Shown here one piece after another: positions 44,363-54,140 of a DNA stretch of 64,000 nt (position 1 is the first letter of the stretch; each line of letters starts with the position of its first letter). The notes beneath the pieces were generated by a model. The model saw only the letters and a program-made list of their open reading frames with translations. It searched no databases and had not been told where the DNA came from. Source of the DNA: UBA5793 sp040255465 (lineage in GTDB: Bacteria; Planctomycetota; Phycisphaerae; Phycisphaerales; UBA5793); contig JBDZVA010000003.1 in the NCBI GenBank assembly GCA_040255465.1, positions 186,001-250,000 on the forward strand, in the 5' to 3' direction. Made by a program: the position numbers and the translations under genes.

Positions 44363-46344
44363 GCACGCGACTCCGCGCTTGCCGGCTCCAGCCGGTGTTG
44401 CACGAACCCTTCAATGGCTTCATACTCGGCCAGGCCCAATGCGTCGAACAGCGCGGCCGTGCGGCGATTGCGATCTTCCGCCCGCTGCCAGAACTCGCGC
44501 GCATCATCCGGTCCCGGGAACAGAGCACGATCCTTCTGCGATTCGTGCTTGAAGATCGCCAGGCGCTTCCGCATCACTTCATCGGGGCTGAGCGGTACGG
44601 CCATTTCGATATCCTCCGCCCCCCACTCCTGCCACGCGCCGCGATAGAGCCAGAGTTCGCAGGTCTTCAACCACGGCGCATCGCCGAGATCAGCCAGCGC
44701 CTGGTAGATCGCACGCAGGCAGACGCGGTGCGTGCCGTGCGGATCGGAGAGATCGCCTGCGGCATAGATCTGGTGCGGCTGCACCTCGCAGAGCAGATCG
44801 CGGATGATCCTGATGTCAGCCTCGGTCAGCGGGTTCTTGCGGACGCGGCCGGTTTCGTAGAACGGCAGATCGAGGAAGTGAATGTGATCCTGCCGCACGC
44901 CGGAGTAAGTCGCAGCCGAGCGAGCCTCGGAGCGGCGGATCAGTGTCTTGACGAGGCGCAATTCCTCGCTGTCCACCTCACCGGGGTCTTTCTCTTTCAC
45001 GAACGACTGAATGGCGTCTTCGATGCGATCGGCCTGCTCAGCGCCGAATACCTTGAACGCCTGGCAGAACTCCTGGACAAAATCGGCGTGGCGCAGCGCG
45101 TTGGCGTCGAAGACCGCAATGTTGCCCGAAGTCTGGTACGCGACATGTACATCGTGCCCCTGCTCGCACAGACGAATGAGCGTGCCGCCCATCGAGATGA
45201 CGTCATCATCTGGATGCGGGCTGAAAACCACGATGCGCTTGGGAAAGACCTGCGGCGTGCCGTCTCGATTGGCGGCGTCGGGCTTGCCGCCGGGCCAACC
45301 GGTGATGGTGTGCTGGAGTGACTTGAAAACTTCGATATTGATGTCATACGCCGAACCGCGCGCGCTGAGCAGTTGCTGCAGGCCGTTTTCGTTGTAGTCC
45401 TCGTCGGTGAGTTTGAGGATGGCCTTCTTGAGACGCGTCGCAAGCCAGATGGTGGCCTTTCGAGTGAGCTGCTGGTTCCACACAAGCCCGAGATTCTCGA
45501 CTGGCCCCAACAGCCACGGCGTGCGAAACCGCGTCAGGACTGCTGCTGCGGGTCGATCGACCACCAGCCGCGCATCGCGATGTTCCTGGAGGAAACTCGC
45601 CGCCACGCTGGGCGTCACCGGCTCTTCGACAGCCTTCTGCAGCACCGGGGCCTTGTGCTCACCGAAAGCCAACAAGACGAGGCGGCGGGCGTCGAGAATT
45701 GTGCCGACACCCATGGTGATGGCTTTGCGCGGCACGTTCCATTCGCCGAAGAAATCGCTCGCGGCATCCATGCGGGTGACGCGATCGAGCGTGATAAGGC
45801 GCGTGCGGCTGTCGCGCGGCGAGCCGGGCTCGTTGAAGCCGATGTGCCCCGTGCGGCCGATGCCGAGAATCAGCAGGTCAATGCCGCCGGCCCGCTCGAT
45901 CTGCGCTTCGTAATCGCGGCAGTAACCATCCACGGCTTCGATCGGGATCGTGCCATCGGGAATGTGAATGTTGTTCGGATCGATGTCGATGTGATCGAAG
46001 AGATGCTCGCGCATGAACCGGCGATAGGATTGCAACTCCTCGGGCTGCATCGGCCAGTATTCGTCAAGGTTGAAGTTCACGACATTGGCGAACGAGAGTC
46101 CTTCCTCTCGATGCAGCCGCACGAGTTCGTCGTAGACCGCCATGGGAGTCGAACCGGTCGGCAGACCGAGCACCGCCGTCTTGCCTGTTTCCCGCCGAGC
46201 CCGGATGAGCGAGGCGATCTCGCCGGCGACGGCCCTGCTGGCCTCGTCGCTGCTCGGGTAGACAATGGTCGGCACGCGCTCGACGGTGAGCGCCGGCTGG
46301 TGTTGAGCAGCGCGCGTCGTCTCGCCCGGGTGGTGCGTCGGCAT
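44359..46344 (-). CDS. Fusion of a glucosamine-6-phosphate deaminase (NagB)-like domain and a PIG-L (LmbE) deacetylase domain
   Basis: The 661-residue fusion has a NagB-like domain at about 25-300 (GLPTGSTPMAVY, VVNFNLDEYWPM, LGIGRTGHIGFNEPGS). In E. coli NagB the motif is GVDGHIAFNEP with a catalytic Asp; here Thr stands at that place, while His and Glu are kept. The C-terminal part (about 385-650) is PIG-L/LmbE-like: VFSPHPDDDVISMGGTL with the zinc ligands HPDD, and AGDLSDPHGTHRVC. The combination suggests deacetylation and deamination (or isomerisation) of an N-acetylated amino sugar. The domain fusion is known in Bacteroidetes. It precedes the Gfo/Idh gene with ATGA overlap. Confidence 0.9.
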   Translation of the reverse strand: MPTHHPGETTRAAQHQPALTVERVPTIVYPSSDEASRAVAGEIASLIRARRETGKTAVLGLPTGSTPMAVYDELVRLHREEGLSFANVVNFNLDEYWPMQPEELQSYRRFMREHLFDHIDIDPNNIHIPDGTIPIEAVDGYCRDYEAQIERAGGIDLLILGIGRTGHIGFNEPGSPRDSRTRLITLDRVTRMDAASDFFGEWNVPRKAITMGVGTILDARRLVLLAFGEHKAPVLQKAVEEPVTPSVAASFLQEHRDARLVVDRPAAAVLTRFRTPWLLGPVENLGLVWNQQLTRKATIWLATRLKKAILKLTDEDYNENGLQQLLSARGSAYDINIEVFKSLQHTITGWPGGKPDAANRDGTPQVFPKRIVVFSPHPDDDVISMGGTLIRLCEQGHDVHVAYQTSGNIAVFDANALRHADFVQEFCQAFKVFGAEQADRIEDAIQSFVKEKDPGEVDSEELRLVKTLIRRSEARSAATYSGVRQDHIHFLDLPFYETGRVRKNPLTEADIRIIRDLLCEVQPHQIYAAGDLSDPHGTHRVCLRAIYQALADLGDAPWLKTCELWLYRGAWQEWGAEDIEMAVPLSPDEVMRKRLAIFKHESQKDRALFPGPDDAREFWQRAEDRNRRTAALFDALGLAEYEAIEGFVQHRLEPASAESRA

Positions 46345-46389
46345 GGACTGGTCTCTCCGCGGAATGTCACAGATGCGGGTGGATAGCGG

Positions 46390-47205
46390 TCAGGAAGTGT
46401 ATCGCTGCACGACCGCCAGCGCGGTGCTGATATCCGCCACGCGAGAGGCGCCGGCCTCGCGCTCGATAACGAGATCGCAGTCAAGTCCCTGCTCGCGGCA
46501 GACCCCGAAGAAAGCCGGCCAATCGACATCGCCGGCGCCGACAGGAACCTCGCTGCCCCAGGTGCCGGGCGTTTTGGTGGCGATGGCGTCCTTGATGTGA
46601 ATCTGCGCGATGCGCGGGGCGAGACGGCGCAGGGCGTCCACGGGATCACCCATGCCATAAAGGATCATGTTGGCTGGATCGAAGTTGACGCCGACTTCGG
46701 GTCGATCGAGTTCATCCAAGGCACTCAGCAACGTCGCCGCCGTCTCCTGTCCGGTCTCAAAGGCCACGCGCACGTTCGCGGCGCTGTACACATCCGCGAG
46801 TTGACGGAGTCGATCGAGGATGACGCCGCCCCGGGCGTCGTGGCGATCGTGAGGAATGAAGCCGGCGTGAAAGCTCACAAGCGGCACGTTGAGTTCAGCG
46901 GCGATCTGCGCGTTCTTCTCCGCGGCGTGAAGATTGGGCGGCCAAGTGGCGTCGGGCGCCACCCCGCCGGTGCGCCTGATGGCGTCGAGTGTCGAGTAAT
47001 CTTCACCCTCCATCGCCATCATGCCCGAGAGGATTGAGATCCCGGCAGCATTCAGGACATCGCGCGTCTCCGCAAGCGACCACTGCCCGGTGCGAATCGG
47101 ATCGAGCGCCAGTTGGATACATGACACGCCAGCTCGCTTGACCTTGTCAGCCAGATCGCGCGGCGAGGTCGGTTGCAGGGACCAGGAACAGAGACCGATT
47201 CGCAT
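46390..47205 (-). CDS. Sugar phosphate isomerase/epimerase-like TIM barrel protein
   Basis: The 271-residue AP-endonuclease-2-type TIM barrel has MRIGLCSWSL at the start, LVSFHAGFIPH, VRVAFETGQETA, VGVNFDPANMILYG, IAQIHIKDA and DVDWPAFF. The metal-binding Glu, Asp, His and terminal Glu (VIEREAG) pattern is complete. Relatives epimerise, isomerise or hydrate keto-sugars. It ends 45 bp before the NagB-PIG-L gene on the same strand, so it probably belongs to that operon. Confidence 0.9.
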   Translation of the reverse strand: MRIGLCSWSLQPTSPRDLADKVKRAGVSCIQLALDPIRTGQWSLAETRDVLNAAGISILSGMMAMEGEDYSTLDAIRRTGGVAPDATWPPNLHAAEKNAQIAAELNVPLVSFHAGFIPHDRHDARGGVILDRLRQLADVYSAANVRVAFETGQETAATLLSALDELDRPEVGVNFDPANMILYGMGDPVDALRRLAPRIAQIHIKDAIATKTPGTWGSEVPVGAGDVDWPAFFGVCREQGLDCDLVIEREAGASRVADISTALAVVQRYTS

Positions 47206-47228
47206 GCGGCAGTGTAGGTCTGAATCAC

Positions 47229-48410
<1,182 letters not shown>

Positions 48411-48643
48411 CAGGCACTCCGGAAGTCGTTCGGCGGGCCGCGCGGGACCCGGGCCATCCCCGCCGCGCGGAATTGTGGTGATGGTAGGACGACTGGTCGA
48501 GGGTGCAAGGTCATTCCGTCCACCGACGGGAGCGGTTCGCGTATACTGCACCCCCGACTCCAAGCCCACCCGGGCGGGGGTCGGCTCATTATCGGCGACC
48601 TGCTGCGCCTCAATCTCGGACGAATCAGCCCCTGCGAGCGGAC

Positions 48644-49273
48644 GTGGATCAGCGAACCGACGAACAACTTGTGCAAGCCTACCGCATGGGCGAGCGCGAA
48701 GCGATGGAACTGCTCATCCGACGGTACCAGCCTGAGTTGATGGGTTTTCTGACGCGCCAGTTGGGAAATCGGGCCGCCGCCGAAGACGTTTTTCAGGAGA
48801 CTTTTCTCCAGGTTCACCAATCCGCCGACGATTTTGACGTTTCCCGGCGATTTCGGCCGTGGCTTTTCACAATTGCCGCGAACAAGGGACGGGACTGGTA
48901 CCGTAAGAACAGCAGACGGTTAGCGATGGTTGACCTTTCCGCTCCGGTTCGCCCGGGAGGCACGTCCGGGAACGCCACGGGGGCGGAGGCCAACATCATT
49001 GACTTTTTGGCGGATTCGGGCGAGCCCATCGACGCCCACCTCGATGAAACGGAGTTACGGACACTCGTCCGAAAGACCATCGATTCGATGCCCGAACATC
49101 TTCGGGAGATACTGCTCTTGGCGTACTTTCAACGGCTCAGTTACAACGACATCGCAGAGTCTCTTGAGATTCCACTCGGGACGGTTAAATCGCGACTGCA
49201 TGCTGCAGTCGCCCAATTCGCCGATCGATGGCGACGCGTGAACGGCAAGGCAGGGGCGGACTTCAACCAATGA
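48644..49273 (+). CDS. ECF-type RNA polymerase sigma factor
   Basis: The 209-residue sigma-70 family factor has region 2 (TDEQLVQAYRMGEREAMELL, AAEDVFQETFLQVHQ, RPWLFTIAANKGRDWYRKN) and region 4 (MPEHLREILLLAYFQRLSYNDIA...GTVKSRLHAAV). Regions 2 and 4 are joined by a Gly/Ala-rich linker with no region 3. The GTG at 48644 is chosen because the family usually begins at TDEQL; the frame is open further upstream. It overlaps the next gene by 4 bp (ATGA), as sigma/anti-sigma pairs often do. TATACT at 48542 could be a -10 box. Confidence 0.93.
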   Translation: MDQRTDEQLVQAYRMGEREAMELLIRRYQPELMGFLTRQLGNRAAAEDVFQETFLQVHQSADDFDVSRRFRPWLFTIAANKGRDWYRKNSRRLAMVDLSAPVRPGGTSGNATGAEANIIDFLADSGEPIDAHLDETELRTLVRKTIDSMPEHLREILLLAYFQRLSYNDIAESLEIPLGTVKSRLHAAVAQFADRWRRVNGKAGADFNQ

Positions 49274-50259
49274 CCGAACAATCAACCAGTCAGAATCCCG
49301 ATGCGCACGAGGTCTGCCTTTGCGAGGCAGACTGTGAACTGCTCGATGCGCTCGTCGAATGCGGGTTTGACGTGGACCGGTTTGAAGGCGCAGCGCGGAT
49401 CCGCGCCGAGCGCCTCGTCCACCTGCTCGGCCTCATCGACCAGTATCCCGTCGAACCCACCGAGGGTCCGGCGCTCGTCGCCGACACCATGCTCTGCATC
49501 GATCAGTACGAACGAGGAAAGCGTCAGCCGGTCATCGCGACCATCGGGGCGGAGGAGGGCGCCTCGCCCTCGTTTCTGGGCGGATTCAACTGGCGAAGCA
49601 CGCTGACCGCGGCCGCGGCCATTCTGATCCTCGTCAGCGTCACCGTGCCCATGCTTGCCAACATGCGGCGCACGGCCATGCAGCAGGCATGTCTGAGCGG
49701 AATTGGCAACATCGCCCTGGGCCTGACGAACTACGCCAACACCTACGACAACTCGCTGCCGATTCACACCGCCAGCGCGCCCAACGGCAACTGGCTTCAG
49801 AGCCGGGCCAATTCGGCGAATCTCTTCCACCTCGCCAAGGCCGGGTTTGCCACCTTTGAAGATCTGGCCTGCCCCGGCAACCCGTACGTGGAACCGTCGC
49901 AAACGCTTGCGATGCTTGAGAATTGGCCCTCTGCCAAGGCAACGAGTTTCAGTTTCCAGAATCTCATGACCCGCCAGCGGCCGCGCTGGAACACCCCCCC
50001 CACCATGGTCATCCTCGCGGACAAGAGTCCCATCGTCGAAGCGGCGCACCGCGGACAACCCATCAACATCGATACGCTGTCTTCCAGCCATCGTCGCGGG
50101 CAGAACGCACTGCTCTCGGACGCCAGCGGCATCTGGCTCGATTCGGCCCAGTTCGGCAACGACAACATCTGGGTGCCCGACTCCTGCCAGGCGAAGCACA
50201 CCTGCCTGAACGGCACCGAAGTGCCCGGCTGCGAGACCGACTCGATGCTCATCCACTGA
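49270..50259 (+). CDS. Membrane protein with cytosolic anti-sigma-like N-terminus and pilin-like (DUF1559-like) periplasmic domain
   Basis: The 329-residue protein begins with about 110 cytosolic residues that are helical and rich in Cys/Glu/Asp (CLCEADCELLDALVEC, MLCIDQYERG). One transmembrane helix follows (STLTAAAAILILVSVTVPML, about 113-132). Its continuation, RRTAMQQACLSGIGNIALGLTNYA, strongly resembles the segment after the prepilin helix in DUF1559 proteins. Translational coupling with the ECF gene suggests it is the anti-sigma factor or sensor. No canonical ZAS zinc motif (HxxxCxxC) is visible. Confidence 0.8.
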   Translation: MTEQSTSQNPDAHEVCLCEADCELLDALVECGFDVDRFEGAARIRAERLVHLLGLIDQYPVEPTEGPALVADTMLCIDQYERGKRQPVIATIGAEEGASPSFLGGFNWRSTLTAAAAILILVSVTVPMLANMRRTAMQQACLSGIGNIALGLTNYANTYDNSLPIHTASAPNGNWLQSRANSANLFHLAKAGFATFEDLACPGNPYVEPSQTLAMLENWPSAKATSFSFQNLMTRQRPRWNTPPTMVILADKSPIVEAAHRGQPINIDTLSSSHRRGQNALLSDASGIWLDSAQFGNDNIWVPDSCQAKHTCLNGTEVPGCETDSMLIH

Positions 50260-50275
50260 GCGATGCAGCGCCGAG

Positions 50276-50734
50276 TCAGATCGCGGGCGCCGCAGCCGCG
50301 ACGGATTCCAGAAAGTCATCCAGTTCCACGTCGATGAGACGATCCAGCGCTTCAACGCCGTCGTCGTGGTGCGAAGACCACACGCACAGCCGGACCGGTT
50401 CGCCAAGCGGATCGGATTGAATCGCGATCCGACCGTGCTTCGAGTACACCACCGGCAACCGTTCAACGAGGCCGGCACTGAGCGCATTGACGCGCGAATT
50501 GCCAAGACTGATCACCGGTCCATGCTGAAGTGATTCATCGCCCAGGTAGAGCGCATCGGTCACGACTGTCGGTCGACAGATGGGCCCATCGCAGTAGGCG
50601 TGCTGCCAGCGGCGGATCGCATCGACGAGCCGCAGCGCGAGGGGTCGGTCATGGACCTCGGCGTCGAGGTGGATGCCCACGACGATCGGCAACAGATCGA
50701 TCTCTTCCTCACGCCAGGGATCACTCGTCTGCAC
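50276..50734 (-). CDS. Hypothetical protein
   Basis: The 152-residue soluble protein is unrecognised. It has alternating alpha/beta character (IDLLPIVVGIHLDAEVHDRPLA, GPVISLGNSRVNAL, IQSDPLGEPVRLCVWSS) and an acidic C-terminus. The GTG at 50734 is chosen over the open frame to 50779 because AGGAG lies 8 nt upstream. It converges on the anti-sigma-like gene and is divergent from mqnD. Confidence 0.65.
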   Translation of the reverse strand: MQTSDPWREEEIDLLPIVVGIHLDAEVHDRPLALRLVDAIRRWQHAYCDGPICRPTVVTDALYLGDESLQHGPVISLGNSRVNALSAGLVERLPVVYSKHGRIAIQSDPLGEPVRLCVWSSHHDDGVEALDRLIDVELDDFLESVAAAAPAI

Positions 50735-50825
50735 TATCGATGCTCCTGCGGCGCGGGGCCGCCCTACGATCGGGGACACTGAGATTCAGCCGGACCGATC
50801 CGGCCCACCCAACATCGACCGTCCC

Positions 50826-51737
50826 ATGACTTCCGCCTCAAAAACCGATGACGACCGACCCATCCTGCGACTGGGCCATTCGCCGGACCCCGATGATGCG
50901 TTCATGTGGTTTCCCATCACGGGAATCGCCGGCGCTGAACCCGCGCTGGACACGGGCCGCTTCCGCTTCGAGGCGGTCCAGCAGGATATCGAAACACTGA
51001 ATCGTCGCTCGGATCGCGCCGAGTTGGAGGTCACTGCCATCTCCGTCGCGCAATATCCGCATGTGTCCGAGCGGTACGCGTTCACCTCGTGTGGCTCCTC
51101 GATGGGGGACGGCTATGGGCCGCGCCTCGTCGCCCGGGCGAACCTGCCGCTCGAGAGTCTGCGCGACGGGACCGCGACGCTCGCCATCCCCGGCCGGCGC
51201 ACCAGCGCGTGGCTCGCTACCGGTCTGATGCTCGGTGATGCCTCTCGGGTTCGCGCCACCGAAGTCCCCTTTGACCAGATCATCGAGCGGGTGGCGGCCA
51301 GGGAGTTCGACGCCGGGCTGGTCATCCACGAAGGACAACTCACCTTTCAGAATCACGGCCTGGTGCTGCTGGCCGACCTGGGCGCCTGGTGGACGAGCCG
51401 GACAAGCCTGCCGTTGCCGCTGGGCGGCAACGTCATTCGCCGCGATCTGGAGGATCGCTTCGGCCCCGGCACGTTGCGGGAAGTCACAGCCACCCTGCTT
51501 CGGTCGCTCAACTTTGCGCTCGAACATCGAGATCAGGCCATTGACTATGCCCTTCAATATGCCCGCGGGATGGACCGGGCTCTGGCGGACCAGTTCGTGG
51601 CGATGTACGTCAACAAGCACACCCTGGACTTCGGCCCGACGGGTCGGGAGGCGGTCCGGCGGTTCCTTTCGGAGGCGGAGGCGGCCGGCCTCGTCCCCGG
51701 ATCGGCTGGCGTCGACTTCATCAATCCGACAGAATGA
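50826..51737 (+). CDS. mqnD: 1,4-dihydroxy-6-naphthoate synthase
   Basis: The 303-residue enzyme belongs to the MqnA/MqnD periplasmic-binding-like family. It catalyses the MqnD step of the futalosine route to menaquinone. Motifs are LRLGHSPDPDDAFMWFPI at the N-terminus, VTAISVAQYPHV, LAIPGRRTSAWLA, GLVIHEGQLTF and PLPLGGNVIRRDL. No other mqn gene lies in the window. Start 50826 lacks a clear Shine-Dalgarno. Confidence 0.95.
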   Translation: MTSASKTDDDRPILRLGHSPDPDDAFMWFPITGIAGAEPALDTGRFRFEAVQQDIETLNRRSDRAELEVTAISVAQYPHVSERYAFTSCGSSMGDGYGPRLVARANLPLESLRDGTATLAIPGRRTSAWLATGLMLGDASRVRATEVPFDQIIERVAAREFDAGLVIHEGQLTFQNHGLVLLADLGAWWTSRTSLPLPLGGNVIRRDLEDRFGPGTLREVTATLLRSLNFALEHRDQAIDYALQYARGMDRALADQFVAMYVNKHTLDFGPTGREAVRRFLSEAEAAGLVPGSAGVDFINPTE

Positions 51738-51759
51738 TGGTGGAAATACCGGTTTTCGC

Positions 51760-51788
51760 TTCCGATGGCTTGAGTTTTGTGGTATGTT
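51760..51788 (+). promoter_or_regulatory. Predicted promoter of the ACT-domain gene
   Basis: TTCCGA (51760-51765), 17-bp spacer, TATGTT (51783-51788). The start would be near 51795, at the foot of the leader hairpin that follows. Confidence 0.5.
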
Positions 51789-51790
51789 AA

Positions 51791-51855
51791 GGCGGAGAAG
51801 CAGCGTCGCTGGGGGATCGGTTCGTGGCTCCGACCCCCAGCGACCGCTCTCCGCC
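51791..51855 (+). promoter_or_regulatory. Long two-part leader hairpin before the ACT-domain gene
   Basis: The outer arms GGCGGAGA (51791-51798) and TCTCCGCC (51848-51855) are perfect. The inner arms GTCGCTGGGGG (51805-51815) and CCCCCAGCGAC (51834-51844) are also perfect, with an 18-nt apex holding a further TCGG/CCGA pairing. It occupies the 5' end of the leader, 35 nt before the start codon. It is not followed by a T run, so it is not a simple terminator. It may stabilise the mRNA or bind a regulator. Confidence 0.75.
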
Positions 51856-51890
51856 TCAGATTGCCGAGTCCCGGTGGAAAGTCCCCTTCG

Positions 51891-52388
51891 ATGATGAGCC
51901 AATCATCCACGCCTCTGGAGACTGAGCATGGCTATGCGCCACCCTCAGCCCGCCAGTTCAGCGTCTTCCTCGATAACCGCGTCGGCAAGCTCTACGAACT
52001 GCTCGAAGTGTTCGAAGAGCATCCGCAGGTGCAGGTCTGCGCGCTGAGCGTGCTCGACGCCTCCGACCACGCGGTCATACGCATCATTCCCAACAACTCG
52101 AATCTCGCGCGCGGGCTGCTCCGCGAGCGCGGCCTGGCCTTCGCCGAGATGGATCTGCTCATCGTCGAAGTCGCATCGGCGCACTCGCTCACCCGATTGT
52201 GCCTCTACCTGCTCGGCGCTGAACTGAGCATTCACTTCGCCTACCCGCTCATGCTCACGTCGGGCGGCGGCTGTCCGGTCATTGCGCTCGCCGTTGATGA
52301 CCAGGTGTTGGCAGGTCAGATCCTCCGGGCCAAGAACTTCAAGCTGCTTGGCGAAGCCGATCTGCCCGGGCCGTGCGCGGGCCCGTGA
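51891..52388 (+). CDS. ACT-domain protein (two ACT-like repeats)
   Basis: The 165-residue protein is built of two ACT-like folds: FSVFLDNRVGKLYELLEVFEEH at about 20-42 is the ACT motif, and a second starts near SIHFAYPLMLTSGGGCPVIALAV. ACT domains bind amino acids; stand-alone pairs usually act as sensors or subunits. The start is ATG 51891 (tandem ATGATG). The structured leader suggests post-transcriptional control. The partner is unknown. Confidence 0.85.
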   Translation: MMSQSSTPLETEHGYAPPSARQFSVFLDNRVGKLYELLEVFEEHPQVQVCALSVLDASDHAVIRIIPNNSNLARGLLRERGLAFAEMDLLIVEVASAHSLTRLCLYLLGAELSIHFAYPLMLTSGGGCPVIALAVDDQVLAGQILRAKNFKLLGEADLPGPCAGP

Positions 52389-52541
52389 GCCAAACCAGAC
52401 CGAAGCGCGAGCGAGGGCGAATCGCATCGATTGGGTCAAGACTCACATGCGCAGGTTTTCCGCCCCGTTCTTCCTCGCGGGCGCGTCGGGCTGGTGGGGT
52501 CTGGCCCGGTCGTGAAGATCGTTCTTCGGTAGAATCCAATC

Positions 52542-54098
52542 ATGCTGGATCTGGCGTATCAATCGCTTGCCATCCTCGTCGCGCTCGGCGGACTGATCCT
52601 GCTCTACTGGTCGATGTTCCGCGACCGCGCGCGCGGCCGGCGGCGGTGTCCGAAATGCTGGTACGACTTGCGCGGCACGGAGTCGCTGACGTGCCCCGAG
52701 TGCGGACACCACGCTACGAGCGAGCAGGAGCTTCTCAGGACGCGTCGCCATTGGAATTGGGCCAGCGCTTCGATGCTGATTCTCGTTGTCGGTTCATGGA
52801 TGGTACCAAGAATGGTGCGCGATGGGTGGATGTCTGTCACGCCAACACCGGTACTCATTGCGATCTTGCCGCATGCCGGGTCGGAAGGTGTTGGCGAGAT
52901 TCGACATCGCTGGGCCGGCAAAGATTTCCAGTACACGGGCCAAGGTGACTTGGATCCGTGGGTGGTGCGATTCGCCCACTGGCAGGCGGCTCGATCGCTC
53001 GGGTCGGGGCACGATCTCGCGATGCGTCAGGCAATGGCAGATCTGCTGCTGTGGCTCAACGATCGGGAACCACTCGGCGATGCAGTTCTCGACTGGTTGT
53101 CCGACTCCGATCCGCAGGTGCGCGCAGCTGGAATTAGCTTGGTGTCTCACGTAAATCTGGAGCCCGTCGGTGGGAGCGCCATTGCGTCAAAGCTGTGCAG
53201 TCTCATGGGCGACTCAAACGCCAGCGTATCGATGTACGCCGCCGGCGCACTCGGTCGGTTTGTGAACGACGATCCAGCCATTGTCGAATCACTCGTGCTT
53301 GGGCTCCAGGATTCGTCGAGCGGCGTGCATCGCTACTCAGCGACCGCCCTTTACAATCTGAACGACGCGAGTCCAGCAGTTCTCGAAGGACTGGGACAGC
53401 TCATCCTGAGCAACGACAAGGCGGCGGCCCGGGCAGCGATCACGCTTGGAAAGATTGGCGACTCCTCAGTGGTACCGGCGCTCGTCCACGGAATCGGCAA
53501 CCGCGATGGCTGGGTGCGCGAATCATGCGCCCGGTCGCTGCTGCAACTCGGCAAGATCGTCCAGTCGGAAGCGGTCGCCGGCTCGCTCGCTGCGATTCTC
53601 GATCACGACAACCCGGGCGTGCGAGCAGCCGCAGTCGCAGCGCTGCTCGGGCAAGGTTCCTTCGCCGAGCCACACGTGCAACGGATGTTGACTGCCATTG
53701 ACGCACTCAACGTTGAAGAACTCATGCAGTGCGTTAGACCGCCTCTGCAGTGGGACGGGGCGATCGCGGTTCCGGTGCTGGTGGCAGTCGCTGGCTGCTG
53801 TATCGAAACCGTGGACACCGACACCTCGCTTCACAGCCTCGCGGCAGAAGCGATCACGATGATGCGGGAATACCCGGATCAGTGCGGCCAGATGACCCCG
53901 TTTCTCCGCGACCTGCTCGCGAGCCCGTACGACTGGCTGCGGGAGAATGCCGCCGTCACGCTGGGCTGCTTTGGCGAGCACTCTCGGATCACACTCCCCA
54001 CATTGCGCCGTATGCATGAACACGCGGCAACAGATCGTGAAAAGCGAATTCTCGGCGAGGTCATCGACTCAATTGAAAACGAGATACCCAGCCGCTGA
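52542..54098 (+). CDS. Membrane protein with zinc ribbon and HEAT-like repeats
   Basis: The 518-residue protein starts with a transmembrane helix (about 4-24). Then comes a cytosolic zinc ribbon, RRCPKCWYDLRG...CPECG, and a second transmembrane helix (about 75-92). About eight HEAT/PBS-lyase-type repeats follow from residue 140 (VLDWLSDSDPQVRAAGISLV, RAAITLGKIGDSSVVPALV). The repeats probably form a scaffold outside the inner membrane. The ATG lies 6 nt after TAGAAT, hinting at a leaderless message. Function unknown. Confidence 0.8.
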   Translation: MLDLAYQSLAILVALGGLILLYWSMFRDRARGRRRCPKCWYDLRGTESLTCPECGHHATSEQELLRTRRHWNWASASMLILVVGSWMVPRMVRDGWMSVTPTPVLIAILPHAGSEGVGEIRHRWAGKDFQYTGQGDLDPWVVRFAHWQAARSLGSGHDLAMRQAMADLLLWLNDREPLGDAVLDWLSDSDPQVRAAGISLVSHVNLEPVGGSAIASKLCSLMGDSNASVSMYAAGALGRFVNDDPAIVESLVLGLQDSSSGVHRYSATALYNLNDASPAVLEGLGQLILSNDKAAARAAITLGKIGDSSVVPALVHGIGNRDGWVRESCARSLLQLGKIVQSEAVAGSLAAILDHDNPGVRAAAVAALLGQGSFAEPHVQRMLTAIDALNVEELMQCVRPPLQWDGAIAVPVLVAVAGCCIETVDTDTSLHSLAAEAITMMREYPDQCGQMTPFLRDLLASPYDWLRENAAVTLGCFGEHSRITLPTLRRMHEHAATDREKRILGEVIDSIENEIPSR

Positions 54099-54140
54099 AC
54101 GAGTGAGTGGCGCCGCCCCATTCACATACCGATGGTGCTC

